Part shown: piece by piece, positions 54,422 to 64,000 of the stretch
Position numbering within the stretch: the stretch's first letter is position 1
Layout of the letters: each line of letters begins with the position of its first letter
From: Deltaproteobacteria bacterium
GTDB lineage: Bacteria > Desulfobacterota > Desulfobacteria > Desulfobacterales > G020354645
Length of the DNA: 64,000 nucleotides
Assembly (NCBI GenBank): GCA_020354645.1
Contig: CP070652.1
Span: 518,909-582,908 of the forward strand
Direction: 5' to 3'
Translations under genes and position numbers: made by a program
The notes under the pieces: generated by a model
The model's input: only the letters and a program-made list of their open reading frames with translations
What the model was told of the DNA's origin: nothing
Database searches by the model: none

Positions 54422-57004
54422 ATGGGTACATCGTTAATCGAGGATTTTAACCATATGAAAAGTTTTCAAACATATCAGGTATATCCGAGTATACCCCATA
54501 ACCTCTCTTTTCTTGAAGTTCTTTCCCGCAACCTGTGGTGGTGTTGGAATAAGGATGCCATCGAAATTTTTCGACGTATTGAACCAACACTATGGACGGA
54601 ATCCGGTCGCAATCCCATAGCGTTTCTGTCAAAAATCCCCCAAAGCCGTTTTGAAAAACTGGCCGAGGATGACAGTTATCTGGCGCACCTGAAACGAATC
54701 AAAGACCAATTTCAACGTCGCGTTCTCGATCCGGTAAATGGAACCGCTTCAGACTTTCACTCCCAACAAACCATCGCGTATTTTTCCATGGAGTTCGGCA
54801 TTCATGAAAGCTTGCCACTGTTTGCCGGCGGCCTCGGTATTTTGGCCGGAGATCATCTAAAGGCCGCCTCCAATATGGCCCTGCCGTTGACCGGTGTGGG
54901 ATTGATGTACCACCGGGGATATTTTCGTCAGTATCTCAATCCCGATGGCTGGCAGCAGGAAGTTTATCCGGAAATCGATATTTATGACCTCCCGGTTGAG
55001 CGAATTAAGGATGCGTCGGGAAATGATCTGACAATTTCTGTGACCGGCCCGGACGGGCCGATTCATGCAGTTGTGTGGAAAATCATGGTCGGCCGTATAC
55101 CGCTTTATTTGCTGGACACCAATATACGCGAGAACCCCCCGATTTATCGTGAAATCACCTCAAGGCTTTACGCCGGTGATCCCAAGGTGCGCTTAGCCCA
55201 GGAAATACTTTTAGGAATCGGCGGTATGCGGGCCCTGATGGCCATGGACATACAGGTTAAAGTTCTTCATATGAACGAGGGACATTCCGCCTTTTCCAGC
55301 CTGGAGCGGCTAGCCCAAACAATTGCCAACCACAATGTTGATCTTAAAACCGCTCTCGAAATCGTCCCCCGGACGACGGTATTTACCACCCATACCCCGG
55401 TGGCCGCAGGACATGACGAATTTCCGGCAGAAATAGTGAGTCCGTACCTCATACCTTTAGAGGAGCGAATGGGCGCGACCCATAAAGAAATATTATCCTG
55501 GGGACAATCGCCTGGATCCGATTCGGAAACCCCTTTATCCATGTTCATTCTGGGTCTTCACATGGCAGCCTATTGCAATGGTGTCAGCCGACTTCACGGA
55601 TCAGTGGCTCGGCGCATGTGGTCCCATGTTTGGCCTGAACGCGCGGTAGACGAAGTCCCCATATCTCATATAACCAACGGAATCCATATTTCTTCCTTTA
55701 TTTCCCAGGAATTTGCATACCTATTTGATCGCTATCTAGGACCCGACTGGTATATGAGCTCCCGTAAACCTGAAAATATCAAACGCGTTGATGATATCTA
55801 TGACGAAGAGCTGTGGCGGGCCCATGAAATGAATCGCTCGCGTCTGGTGCGGACCTGTCGAGAACAATTGGTCAAGCAATATACGCGCCGCAACGCTCCC
55901 AGGAATGTCATCGAAGCCGTCGAGTCGGTATTGGACCCGGATACGCTAACCATCTCTTTTGCCCGGCGCTTTGCGACATATAAGCGCGCTTATCTGCTTT
56001 TGCAGGATCCCGAACGCTTCGCGTCCATCGTCAATTCTGAAAAATTTCCCGTCCAATTTATTTTCGCCGGCAAAGCACACCCCAAAGACAACGAAGGCAA
56101 GGAACACATTAAAAAACTGTTTCAGTTTGCCAGCAAACCGGAGGTGCGCGACACGATCATTTTTCTCGAGGACTATGACATGCACCTGGCACGTCATCTG
56201 CTACAGGGCGCCGACGTGTGGCTCAATACTCCGCGGCGACCCTTTGAGGCCTGCGGCACATCCGGCATGAAGGCAGCCATCAACGGTTTGCTTAATGTAA
56301 GTATTCTAGACGGTTGGTGGTGTGAAGGCTATAGTGACGAAAGGGGCTGGCGTATCGGAAACGGCGAAGAATACGAAGATCACACCTACCAGGATGCCGT
56401 AGAAAGTCAAGCACTCTATAACGTATTGGAAAACGAAGTTATCCCCTGTTTTTACGAACGAAAAAATGGGGATTTACCATACTGCTGGATTGAAAAAATG
56501 AAGGCCTCGATTAAAATGGCTATGGAAATGTTTTGCAGCCTCCGCATGGTGGCGAATTATGAGAGCCGTTATTATACTTCGGCCGCCAAACGCTATGATT
56601 CCTTGCTCGCCAACCTGGCTGAAGAGGCAAAAAATTTAGCTGCTCAAATCAAGCGGTTGCGCTCCCTCTGGAAGAATATTAAGATCCATCCGCCCGAAAG
56701 CCATAATTCAGGCCCCTATCGGGTAGGCGACACCTTCCGGGTAACGTCTCAGATTGAGCTGGGCCAACTCCGGCCGTATGAAGTCGATGTTGAACTCTAC
56801 TACGGACGCCTGAAGTCTTTGGAAGAACTGGATGCCAGCAATGAAGCGCCGATGTCCGTTCAGGAAGATCGCGGTAACGGCCATTATCTTTACGGTTGCA
56901 CGCTAACTTGCAACAGTTCAGGAAGATTCGGTTTTACGGTCCGGGTCTCGCCCCGTGGCGATGTGCGTATAAAATCTACACCAGGGCTGCTTACATGGGC
57001 CTAA
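54422..57004 (+). CDS. glgP: glycogen/alpha-glucan phosphorylase
   Basis: This 860-aa PLP enzyme releases glucose-1-phosphate from glycogen ends. The PLP-binding Lys617 lies in EACGTSGMKAAINGLLN. Other segments are AYFSMEFGIHESLPLFAGGLGILAGDHLK, VLHMNEGHSAFSSLER and FTTHTPVAAGHDEFP. It belongs to the alpha-glucan phosphorylase type with a typical N-terminal domain (PSIPHNLSFLEVLSRNLWWCWN). ATG 54422 has GAGGGTG upstream; ATG 54455 is a second option. It follows the debranching enzyme and precedes glgA. Confidence 0.95.
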   Translation: MGTSLIEDFNHMKSFQTYQVYPSIPHNLSFLEVLSRNLWWCWNKDAIEIFRRIEPTLWTESGRNPIAFLSKIPQSRFEKLAEDDSYLAHLKRIKDQFQRRVLDPVNGTASDFHSQQTIAYFSMEFGIHESLPLFAGGLGILAGDHLKAASNMALPLTGVGLMYHRGYFRQYLNPDGWQQEVYPEIDIYDLPVERIKDASGNDLTISVTGPDGPIHAVVWKIMVGRIPLYLLDTNIRENPPIYREITSRLYAGDPKVRLAQEILLGIGGMRALMAMDIQVKVLHMNEGHSAFSSLERLAQTIANHNVDLKTALEIVPRTTVFTTHTPVAAGHDEFPAEIVSPYLIPLEERMGATHKEILSWGQSPGSDSETPLSMFILGLHMAAYCNGVSRLHGSVARRMWSHVWPERAVDEVPISHITNGIHISSFISQEFAYLFDRYLGPDWYMSSRKPENIKRVDDIYDEELWRAHEMNRSRLVRTCREQLVKQYTRRNAPRNVIEAVESVLDPDTLTISFARRFATYKRAYLLLQDPERFASIVNSEKFPVQFIFAGKAHPKDNEGKEHIKKLFQFASKPEVRDTIIFLEDYDMHLARHLLQGADVWLNTPRRPFEACGTSGMKAAINGLLNVSILDGWWCEGYSDERGWRIGNGEEYEDHTYQDAVESQALYNVLENEVIPCFYERKNGDLPYCWIEKMKASIKMAMEMFCSLRMVANYESRYYTSAAKRYDSLLANLAEEAKNLAAQIKRLRSLWKNIKIHPPESHNSGPYRVGDTFRVTSQIELGQLRPYEVDVELYYGRLKSLEELDASNEAPMSVQEDRGNGHYLYGCTLTCNSSGRFGFTVRVSPRGDVRIKSTPGLLTWA

Positions 57005-57064
57005 ACTAAGGAAATTAAGTTCTATAATTTATTTGGGTGGAAGAATCCGTAGAAAGAAACTATC

Positions 57065-58636
57065 ATGACGCCTGATGTTACATGCAACCCCCGGGTGCTT
57101 ATCGTCACCCCGGAAGTCACTTACTTACCGGACCGTATGGGTGGACTGGCCACTTTCTTTACGGCCAAATCCGGCGGACTGGCGGATGTTTCTGCGGCAC
57201 TGATCAGCGCCCTGTTTGAACAGGGGGCTGATGTCCACGTCGCTTTGCCGGATTATCGTTCCATTTTCAGCGACAGGCTTGCACCTGTTTTACAAAAAGA
57301 AATCAACAGAATTCAGCGCAAAATGCCCGATGACCGCATCCATCTGGCAGAGGACAGGGCTTTTTATTATGTCAATCGGGTTTACTCTCTTTATGGTGAA
57401 GAAAATATCAAACTCTCGCTGGCATTTCAACGGGAGGTTATCAACAACATCGTACCCCATGTTCAGCCCGATCTGATCCACTGTAATGATTGGATGACCG
57501 GATTAATTCCGGCTATGGCCAGACAAATCGGTATTCCCTGTCTTTTCACCATTCACAATGTCCACACTGTAAAGACTAATTTGGCATTTATCGAGGACCG
57601 CGGAATCGATGCTGCCTATTTCTGGCAGAATTTGTACTTTCAGCATATGGCAACCAGTTACGAAGAAAGCCGCGACGCCAACCCGGTGGATTTGCTCACC
57701 AGTGGTGTCTTTGCTGCCCATTTTGTGAACGTTGTCAGTCCAAGTTTTTTATCGGAGATAATCAGCGGCCGGCATAATTTTGTGTATGAACCGCTGCGAC
57801 AGGAATTGGCAAACAAGGTTCAGGCAGAATGCGCTGCCGGAATACTCAATGCACCGGATCCATCTTTTAATCCAGCAACAGACAGAGAGCTGAAGCGAAA
57901 CTACGGCCCCAAAAATTATGTTTCCGGTAAAAAAGAAAACAAGCGTTTTCTGCAAAAAAAATTAGGGCTGATTCAGGATGATCGAGCACCGATATTTTTC
58001 TGGCCCTCGCGACTCGATCCGGTTCAGAAGGGCTGCCAGCTATTGGCGAATATTTTTTATGAGGTAATCTCCCGCTACTGGGATCAGAATCTGCAGATCG
58101 TGTTTGTCGCCAACGGAGATTATCAAATGGTGTTTCGAGATATTGTGAATTTTCACGGACTTCATCAAAGAGTGGCAATTTATGACTTCAGTGAACAGCT
58201 GGAGCATCTGGCTTACGCTGCTGCTGATTTTATACTTATGCCGTCGCTTTTCGAACCATGCGGATTGCCACAGATGATTGCACCCATCTATGGTGCACTG
58301 CCGGTGGCCCATGATACCGGCGGGATTCATGATACCATCGAGCACCTGGATATCGCCCAAAATAAAGGCAACGGCTTTTTATTTAAGAATTTTGATTCTT
58401 TTGGATTTTTTTGGGCCATTCAGCAGGCCATGGACTTTTATAATCTTCCCAATAATATAAAAACCAAACCAATTAAGCGAATAATGAATGAAAGTGCCGC
58501 TACCTTTACCCATGCCAATACGGCGCGCCAGTATATCGATTTATATGAAAAAATGCTGCAGCGTCCTTTGATTAACAAGACAACCGATCCGGTCTGCGAC
58601 TATAATTTCCAGGGAAAGCCAAAGGGAACAGTCTGA
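57065..58636 (+). CDS. glgA: glycogen synthase
   Basis: This 523-aa GT5 glycosyltransferase elongates alpha-1,4-glucan chains. The N-terminal sugar-nucleotide motif appears as AKSGGLADVSAAL (Lys35). HCNDWMTGLIPAMARQ follows, and the C-terminal catalytic segment SLFEPCGLPQMIAPIYG is present. The N-terminus carries about ten extra residues before VLIVTPEV. ADP-glucose is the usual donor for this family, but no glgC is in the window. The stop is followed by the glgB start after 2 bases. Confidence 0.95.
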   Translation: MTPDVTCNPRVLIVTPEVTYLPDRMGGLATFFTAKSGGLADVSAALISALFEQGADVHVALPDYRSIFSDRLAPVLQKEINRIQRKMPDDRIHLAEDRAFYYVNRVYSLYGEENIKLSLAFQREVINNIVPHVQPDLIHCNDWMTGLIPAMARQIGIPCLFTIHNVHTVKTNLAFIEDRGIDAAYFWQNLYFQHMATSYEESRDANPVDLLTSGVFAAHFVNVVSPSFLSEIISGRHNFVYEPLRQELANKVQAECAAGILNAPDPSFNPATDRELKRNYGPKNYVSGKKENKRFLQKKLGLIQDDRAPIFFWPSRLDPVQKGCQLLANIFYEVISRYWDQNLQIVFVANGDYQMVFRDIVNFHGLHQRVAIYDFSEQLEHLAYAAADFILMPSLFEPCGLPQMIAPIYGALPVAHDTGGIHDTIEHLDIAQNKGNGFLFKNFDSFGFFWAIQQAMDFYNLPNNIKTKPIKRIMNESAATFTHANTARQYIDLYEKMLQRPLINKTTDPVCDYNFQGKPKGTV

Positions 58637-58638
58637 AC

Positions 58639-60690
58639 ATGATGTCTCGAATAGAATCAGGCCCTCCTCTGAGGGATCATGCTGAAAAAGCCTCAAAACG
58701 ACTGGTAAACAAGGATCCGTATCTAAAACCAAACGAGAAAATTATTCAACGGCGTATATCAAAAATCATTGAAACAGAAAACCGTCTAACCCAGGGAAAA
58801 AAGAATCTGGCAGAATTCGCAGCGGGCCACGAATTCTTCGGGCTCCATTTTAGCAAGAACCAATGGATCTTTCGGGAATGGGCACCCAACGCCACCAGGA
58901 TATATCTCGTCGGAGAGCCGACCGGCTGGCAGGAAAAAAATGAGTTTGCCCTGACACCTCTTGAGGAAGGAGTCTGGGAAATCCGCCTACCGGCACACAT
59001 TTTAAAACATAAAGATCTTTACCGACTGCGCATCCATTGGCCTGGTGGAGAAGGGGATCGTATCCCCGCCTATGCCAGAAGCGTCGTTCAGGACCGGGAT
59101 ACCCTGATATTTAATGCCCAAGTTTGGATGCCCCCAAATCCTCATCATTGGCAATGTGAAGATTTTGTATGTCCGTCCGAGGCCCCTTTAATTTACGAAG
59201 CCCACATTGGCATGGCTCAAGAAGCGGAAAAAATTGGATCTTATGCGGAGTTTGGCGCAAATGTACTTCCCAGGGTCGTGTCGGCAGGATACAATGCCCT
59301 GCAAATAATGGCTATTCAGGAGCATCCGTACTACGGTTCTTTTGGATATCAGATTTCCAATTTCTTCGCGGCCTCATCTCGTTTCGGCACACCGGAGGAA
59401 CTTAAAAAATTAATTGATGACGCTCACAGCTCTGGTCTGGCTGTCATCATGGACATTATTCATTCCCATGCCGTGGCCAATGAGGTCGAGGGGCTTAGTC
59501 GCTTCGACGGCTCATTGTATCAATACTTTCACGACGGACCGCGCGGGCGGCACGAACTTTGGGATTCCCGCTGCTTTGATTATGGTAAGCATCAGGTTCT
59601 GCATTTTCTTCTTTCCAATTGCCGCTTCTGGCTCGACGAATATCGCTTTGATGGTTTCCGCTTCGACGGCATCACCAGCATGCTCTATCTTCATCACGGC
59701 ATGAATAAAGCGTTTACTTCATACGACGATTATTTTGACGAAAGTGTTGATGAAAATGCGCTGACATACCTCGCTTTGGCCAATAAAGTCATTCATGATG
59801 TGCGCCCGGATGCCCTGACGGTCGCTGAAGATGTCAGCGGCATGCCGGGGCTTGCAGCTTCAACAGCTGAAGGGGGTTATGGTTTTGATTATCGTTTTGC
59901 CATGGGCGTTCCCGACTACTGGATCAAGTTGATTAAAGAAATGCCGGATGAACACTGGCAATTGGGGAATTTGTGGTATGAACTGACCAATCGGCGAAGC
60001 GAGGAGAAAACCATCAGCTACGCCGAATCCCATGATCAAGCCCTGGTGGGAGATCAATCCCTTATCTTCCGGTTGATCGGATCGGACATGTATGACCATA
60101 TGCGTATCGGGGATGATAATATCCGGGTGGACAGAGGCTTGGCTCTGCAAAAGATAATCCGCTTAATCACGCTGGTCACTGCCGGTAATGGTTATCTCAA
60201 TTTTATGGGCAATGAATTCGGACATCCGGAATGGATTGATTTTCCGCGGGAGGGTAATAACTGGTCTTACAAATATGCCCGGAGACAATGGCATCTGGTG
60301 GATGATCCCAAGCTCAAATATCAGTTTCTTGCGCAATTTGACCGAGACATGATATCACTGGCAAAGAAATTCCAGCTTTTTGTTTCATCCGGCCCGCATC
60401 TTTTATACGAGCATGCAGACGACAAAATAGTTGTTTTTACACGGTCAGATCTGCTGTTTGCATTTAACTTCCATCCCGCTCAGTCCTATTCAGACTACGG
60501 TTTTGAAGCACCAGCGGGAAAGTATAAATTGATTCTCAACAGCGATGCACCTGAATACGGCGGTCACGACCGTTTGGTAGCGAGCCAGGTACATTTCACC
60601 CGCTTTGATAACCTCGCCGGGCGCCGATGTGATTTTCTCAGTCTTTATTTACCTACCCGAACCGCATTGATTCTTCAACGGTTAGCATAA
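58639..60690 (+). CDS. glgB: 1,4-alpha-glucan branching enzyme
   Basis: This 683-aa GH13 enzyme makes alpha-1,6 branches. A CBM48-type domain (about 60-170, WAPNATRIYLVGEPTGWQ) precedes the catalytic barrel with Asp343 in DGFRFDGITS, Glu397 in TVAEDVSGMPG and ESHDQALVGDQ. The pattern HHGMNKAF and FMGNEFGHPEWIDFPREGN resembles the eukaryotic GBE1-type branch. ATG 58639 begins 2 bases after the glgA stop, so translation is probably coupled. It closes the glycogen operon. Confidence 0.95.
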   Translation: MMSRIESGPPLRDHAEKASKRLVNKDPYLKPNEKIIQRRISKIIETENRLTQGKKNLAEFAAGHEFFGLHFSKNQWIFREWAPNATRIYLVGEPTGWQEKNEFALTPLEEGVWEIRLPAHILKHKDLYRLRIHWPGGEGDRIPAYARSVVQDRDTLIFNAQVWMPPNPHHWQCEDFVCPSEAPLIYEAHIGMAQEAEKIGSYAEFGANVLPRVVSAGYNALQIMAIQEHPYYGSFGYQISNFFAASSRFGTPEELKKLIDDAHSSGLAVIMDIIHSHAVANEVEGLSRFDGSLYQYFHDGPRGRHELWDSRCFDYGKHQVLHFLLSNCRFWLDEYRFDGFRFDGITSMLYLHHGMNKAFTSYDDYFDESVDENALTYLALANKVIHDVRPDALTVAEDVSGMPGLAASTAEGGYGFDYRFAMGVPDYWIKLIKEMPDEHWQLGNLWYELTNRRSEEKTISYAESHDQALVGDQSLIFRLIGSDMYDHMRIGDDNIRVDRGLALQKIIRLITLVTAGNGYLNFMGNEFGHPEWIDFPREGNNWSYKYARRQWHLVDDPKLKYQFLAQFDRDMISLAKKFQLFVSSGPHLLYEHADDKIVVFTRSDLLFAFNFHPAQSYSDYGFEAPAGKYKLILNSDAPEYGGHDRLVASQVHFTRFDNLAGRRCDFLSLYLPTRTALILQRLA

Positions 60691-60802
60691 GATTACATCG
60701 TGATTATCCGCTTGAAGCCTACCTTTAATAATCCGTCTGCAGGAATGTAGATGAAGTTTAACCAAACTTAAAAAATCTCAGCGCCTGCATATTCCAATTC
60801 TG

Positions 60803-62584
60803 CTATCCCCGATGTTTGAAAAAGTTCCACTGAGATTTAGTCCAAAGTATGAATAGGCTAAGCTTGCCTTGCCCTTTCTTGGAAACGCCAAGCTCGCCAT
60901 TTAAATAGAGTTTCTGCGCCAGCGTTCGTTGTAGTTTTCCACTCGATGTCTTTGGTAGGCTTCCCGGTTTTAACATCAACACATCATCTATTTTTATGCC
61001 AAAAACCTCGCGAACCTTTGTTTTTATCTTCTTTTCTAACTCGGGATAACTGCGCGAATCATTTTTAGTCTCTGCACAAACAACGACTCGCTCATTACTG
61101 TGTCCGATATCCTGCACGCCAAAGGCAACCACATTGCCTTTTCTCACTCCTTCAATTTCTGATGCTGTCGATTCGATATCCATCGGATAGTAGTTTTTTC
61201 CTGATATGATTATCAAATCCTTTAACCGCCCGCATACATATAGTTCCCCATCTTGCAAGTAACCAAGATCTCCGGTATATAACCATCCATCTTTGATGGC
61301 TTCATCGGTCGCTTCCTTGTTATTGAAATAACCCGACATCACCGAAGGGCCTCGAATCACTATTTCGCCGATCTCACGCTCCTTGCATATTTGCCCTCGA
61401 AAATCGTAGATCCTCAACTCATGTCCCTCAAATGGTTTGCCGCAACATAAGATGTTTGCTGCGCCTGAGCTGCCAGGTTTAACCAGCACGGCAACGTTCT
61501 CCCGGGTTAAGCTTTCAAGACTGACGTAATCTCCCTTCAATGAATTTTCGGGCTCAGCAAAAGTTACTGCAAGGGTACTTTCCGCCAGTCCATAACAAGG
61601 CAGAAATGCCTTCTTTTGAAATCCAACCGCAGAAAATTTTTGGGCAAATTTTTCAAGAGTTGCAAGCGCGATGGGTTCTGCTCCGCATCCTGCGACTCGC
61701 AAACTGGATAGGTCAATTCCTTCAAGTTCACTCTCGCCAATACGCTTTGTGCATAATCCGAATGCGAAGTTGGGAGCGAATGTAATCGTTCCTCGATGAC
61801 GGGTAATCATTTGCAGCCATTCAACGGGACGTTTTAAAAAACGTAACGGCGGCAAAAATACCACGGGGGTTTTGGTAAGAAGGGAAGACAGCACGAAACC
61901 AATCAGACCCATATCATGGATTAAAGGTAACCACGTACATCCCACGTCTTGTTCAGATGCTTGAATTCCAAGGTTCATAATACAATGAGCGTTTGTTACT
62001 AGATTCTTGTGAGTGAGTGCAACCCCCTTCGGTTTTGCAGTACTGCCGGAAGTAAACTGAATAAATGCAAAATCATTCTCCGCAGGCGGTGTGAATGCGA
62101 GTTTGTCTGTGCTTACATTAATGTCATCAATAGTGATAATTTTGTTAATAGTACTTCCAAGTAGAGAGCCCAGTACACTCTTTATCTGTGGCACTGTAAT
62201 GAGCAAAGCTGTTTCACTTGCCTTCAGAATGTGTTTTATCTGCTCGAGGTACAGACCGAGCTGCCCCAAATTTAGAGGAGGCGATAAGGGAACCGGTATC
62301 AATCTCGCATACATGGCCCCCAAAAAATTTAATACAAACTCTTCATTTTGAGGAACAATTAGCCCTACCCGATCTCCCTTTGCGAGCCCCAACTGAACAA
62401 GCGCCCCTGCATGCCGCGCCGTTTGATTAGCTAGCTCTTTAAACGAATAAAATGATTCATTTTTACCGTCTTCTGAAACGAAGGTGTAGCCCCGGTCAGC
62501 GTCAGAACTTGCTGCCGCCTTGACGAGTGCCTCGGGTATCGTTTTACAGTGTAACTTCATTCCAAACCCAATGACGATTGTCAC
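60803..62584 (-). CDS. fatty acyl-AMP ligase (FAAL-type adenylate-forming enzyme)
   Basis: This 593-aa protein is an adenylate-forming enzyme with ATP motif FIQFTSGSTAKPKGVALTHK, the FAAL-like WLPLIHDMGLIGFVLSSLL, GLAESTLAVTFA and YTGDLGYLQDGELYVCGRLKDLIIISGKNYYPMDIE. FAALs activate fatty acids to acyl-AMP and pass them to an acyl carrier protein. An ACP gene overlaps its start by 4 bases (GTGA), which strongly suggests they work together. GTG 62584 is chosen because of this overlap; ATG 62560 is a second option. No polyketide or peptide synthase lies nearby, so the product is unknown. Confidence 0.88.
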   Translation of the reverse strand: MTIVIGFGMKLHCKTIPEALVKAAASSDADRGYTFVSEDGKNESFYSFKELANQTARHAGALVQLGLAKGDRVGLIVPQNEEFVLNFLGAMYARLIPVPLSPPLNLGQLGLYLEQIKHILKASETALLITVPQIKSVLGSLLGSTINKIITIDDINVSTDKLAFTPPAENDFAFIQFTSGSTAKPKGVALTHKNLVTNAHCIMNLGIQASEQDVGCTWLPLIHDMGLIGFVLSSLLTKTPVVFLPPLRFLKRPVEWLQMITRHRGTITFAPNFAFGLCTKRIGESELEGIDLSSLRVAGCGAEPIALATLEKFAQKFSAVGFQKKAFLPCYGLAESTLAVTFAEPENSLKGDYVSLESLTRENVAVLVKPGSSGAANILCCGKPFEGHELRIYDFRGQICKEREIGEIVIRGPSVMSGYFNNKEATDEAIKDGWLYTGDLGYLQDGELYVCGRLKDLIIISGKNYYPMDIESTASEIEGVRKGNVVAFGVQDIGHSNERVVVCAETKNDSRSYPELEKKIKTKVREVFGIKIDDVLMLKPGSLPKTSSGKLQRTLAQKLYLNGELGVSKKGQGKLSLFILWTKSQWNFFKHRG

Positions 62585-62889
62585 ATGTGTTTTTTCTGGA
62601 TGAGAGAAAAGATTAATCTCTCTAAATCTTTAACGGTCTTAAGCTCCGTCAAACGATCCATCGGTATCTGAATCCCAAATTTATCCTCGAACTTTGTAAT
62701 AAGTTCCACCACCTCGATCGAATCTAAATCGATGTCGGTTATTAAAGAGCTGTGTTCGCCGATATGGTCTATCGACTCTACCTTTTTATTGATGATCGTA
62801 ATGATCTCTGAACGGACTGTATCATATGTCTTCGGGTCATGATTTTTTTCCGAACCTTGCTTAATACCTTGCCTTTGGTTAACCAACAT
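62581..62889 (-). CDS. acyl carrier protein
   Basis: This 102-aa protein has the ACP helix bundle with the phosphopantetheine serine at Ser57 in DIDLDSIEVVELI. EDKFGIQIPMDRLTELKTVKDLERLI follows, as in ACPs. The first 20 residues are an extra basic/polar tail. AAAGGGGGA lies directly before ATG 62889. It is translationally coupled to the acyl-AMP ligase gene and is probably its acyl acceptor, separate from the fatty acid synthesis ACP. Confidence 0.93.
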   Translation of the reverse strand: MLVNQRQGIKQGSEKNHDPKTYDTVRSEIITIINKKVESIDHIGEHSSLITDIDLDSIEVVELITKFEDKFGIQIPMDRLTELKTVKDLERLIFSLIQKKHM

Positions 62890-63018
62890 TCCCCCTTTCT
62901 CTCCCTCATAGACTTAGACAGAATGACAGATTTATATAACACTTCGCTTTAAATTTTCAAACAGTAAAATAGGATAGAATGGAATTGCTGCGGGAAATAT
63001 CGATAGTTTAGGTAATTG

Positions 63019-63624
63019 TCAATACTTATAAGAATAGTAGTACATCATAACCTTTTCGATATAGTCTTCTGTTTCCTTAAAAGGAGGGATACTTTTGTAG
63101 CGATCAACGGTTGTTGGACCTGCATTATACGCTGCTAGCGAAAGTGGCAATTTCCCTTTAAATCGATCAAGCATCATTCTGAAATAACGTGTACCACCCA
63201 TTATGTTTTCCCACGGATCGAAAGGATCCTGAATCTGGAGGATTTGTAGATTTTCGGGCATTATCTGCATGAGCCCAAGCGCCCCTTTTTTTGAAATTGC
63301 CCTGGGATTAAAATCCGACTCGGCTTTGATAATTGCTTTGACCAAGGGAAAAGAAACTCCGTGTCGCTCAGAGGCTTCTGCGATATAGTGATCATAATCA
63401 TGATCATACCGCTTTTCCGAATCTGCTCCCAAGGATTTTCTCCTTTTTTCCTTGATAAAAATGCGATAGTCCGTTTCTGCGTTTGTGGGAACATTGGTAA
63501 AATGAATGACGCCGTTTGTATCAATAAACATATATATATCGGCCCTGGCCGGTAAAACATATATCAATGCAACAAGTATGATGCCAGGAATTCCGAAAAA
63601 CATTTTTTTATAATTGGCAGACAT
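63019..63624 (-). CDS. lytic transglycosylase (SLT) with N-terminal DUF4124-like segment
   Basis: This 201-aa exported protein has a signal peptide (about 1-28), a short DUF4124-like segment (DIYMFIDTNGVIHFTNVPT) and an SLT transglycosylase domain with the catalytic glutamate in IIKAESDFNPRAISKKGALGLMQIMP. The domain continues with NIMGGTRYFRMMLDRF and LSLAAYNAGPTTV. It cleaves peptidoglycan in the periplasm. ATG 63624 is preferred; a TTG at 63669 opens the frame but would not add a better signal peptide. It is downstream of no gene in the window on its strand. Confidence 0.9.
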   Translation of the reverse strand: MSANYKKMFFGIPGIILVALIYVLPARADIYMFIDTNGVIHFTNVPTNAETDYRIFIKEKRRKSLGADSEKRYDHDYDHYIAEASERHGVSFPLVKAIIKAESDFNPRAISKKGALGLMQIMPENLQILQIQDPFDPWENIMGGTRYFRMMLDRFKGKLPLSLAAYNAGPTTVDRYKSIPPFKETEDYIEKVMMYYYSYKY

Positions 63625-63847
63625 CTGTAAACGAAGAATAAGGTTCAAAGTCACTTTACATATTTGCAATAAATAACATCAAAAGCGAACGTGGTTGTTT
63701 AAACGATATTCCAACATCTTATCTTACAAAAAAACGTCGCCACAATTACTGCTATTATAAAGGATTTTCTTTTTGAACTCAAGTAAAATAAGTGTTTTAA
63801 GCGGATGATCTGTCGGATTGCATTGAAGAATATGAATGTGTATGGGT
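63625..63847. other. intergenic region at the right window edge
   Basis: No gene or clear signal seen here. It should contain the promoter of the lytic transglycosylase gene. Confidence 0.35.
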
Positions 63848-64000
63848 TCAAAATAATTTCAACTGAACCGCAAGATCAGTGTTTGTTCGATAGATATATG
63901 GCGTCTCGTGTTGTCTCAATTTCTTCTCTATATCTTTTACAAAGGGAGAAAGCTTTCTATTGACAGTTTGACCGTGCACCATTCTCTTCTTTGCATACGT
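63848..64000 (-). CDS. possible C-terminal fragment of a gene cut by the window end
   Basis: A minus-strand frame stays open from the window edge to a TGA at 63848-63850 and would encode about 50 residues with KKRMVHGQTVNRKLSPFVKDIEKKL near the edge. The composition is basic and helical. I recognise no family and cannot see the start, so it may be chance. Confidence 0.25.
   Translation of the reverse strand, partial: TYAKKRMVHGQTVNRKLSPFVKDIEKKLRQHETPYIYRTNTDLAVQLKLF

Overview
The window looks like chromosomal DNA from a sulfate-reducing bacterium of the Desulfobacterota (Desulfobacteraceae/Desulfosarcina-like). The deciding evidence is a complete dsrA-dsrB-dsrD-dsrN block (32.4-37.6 kb, minus strand) with the siroheme/[4Fe-4S] and ferredoxin cysteines in place. 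A tetraheme cytochrome c3 lies beside it. The assignment is an inference from gene content; no rRNA or tRNA gene was found in the window.

Layout. 0-11 kb: a lipoprotein, an Ada-like alkyltransferase, lipoate-protein ligase, a DUF2845-like protein, a large M16 zinc protease, SppA, a PilZ protein and a short FmdB-type zinc ribbon. 11-18 kb: dnaK with its own promoter and terminator, a FemAB-like acyltransferase, a twin helix-turn-helix protein and an inositol-phosphatase-like protein. 18-26 kb: a truncated SpoIIE/RsbU-type phosphatase, methionine aminopeptidase, prmA, a hybrid histidine kinase and a radical SAM gene broken by one in-frame stop. 26-32 kb: molybdenum cofactor genes (moaB, mobA, moaC), mltA, a roadblock protein, tatA/B-tatC behind a possible structured leader, and cytochrome c3. 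32-40 kb: the dsr operon, preceded on the same strand by a TPR gene and an unknown gene and followed by a PrmA-like methyltransferase. 40-50 kb: a DapA-family enzyme, ilvE, UDP-glucose pyrophosphorylase, a kinase/response-regulator pair and a receiver protein lacking its phosphoacceptor Asp. 50-60.7 kb: a four-gene glycogen operon (fused debranching enzyme, glgP, glgA, glgB). 60.8-64 kb: a fatty acyl-AMP ligase/acyl carrier protein pair and a lytic transglycosylase.

How the genes fit together. The dsr genes, cytochrome c3, Tat translocase and molybdenum cofactor genes fit anaerobic respiration with periplasmic redox proteins. The glycogen genes and UDP-glucose pyrophosphorylase form a carbon-storage module next to a sensor/regulator set; control of one by the other is not shown.

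The most unusual signal is a family of GC-hairpin elements. Two nearly identical elements of about 335 bp (4646-4980 and 14148-14479) carry GC hairpins at both ends and several internal helices possible in both copies. Four short derivatives lie at 2025, 3227, 46001 and 48494. None contains a convincing ORF. They resemble non-autonomous IS200/IS605-superfamily elements or orphan omega-RNA/HEARO-type RNAs. Assignment needs a covariance-model search. A second, unrelated palindrome family occurs at 16306-16345 and 42801-42836.
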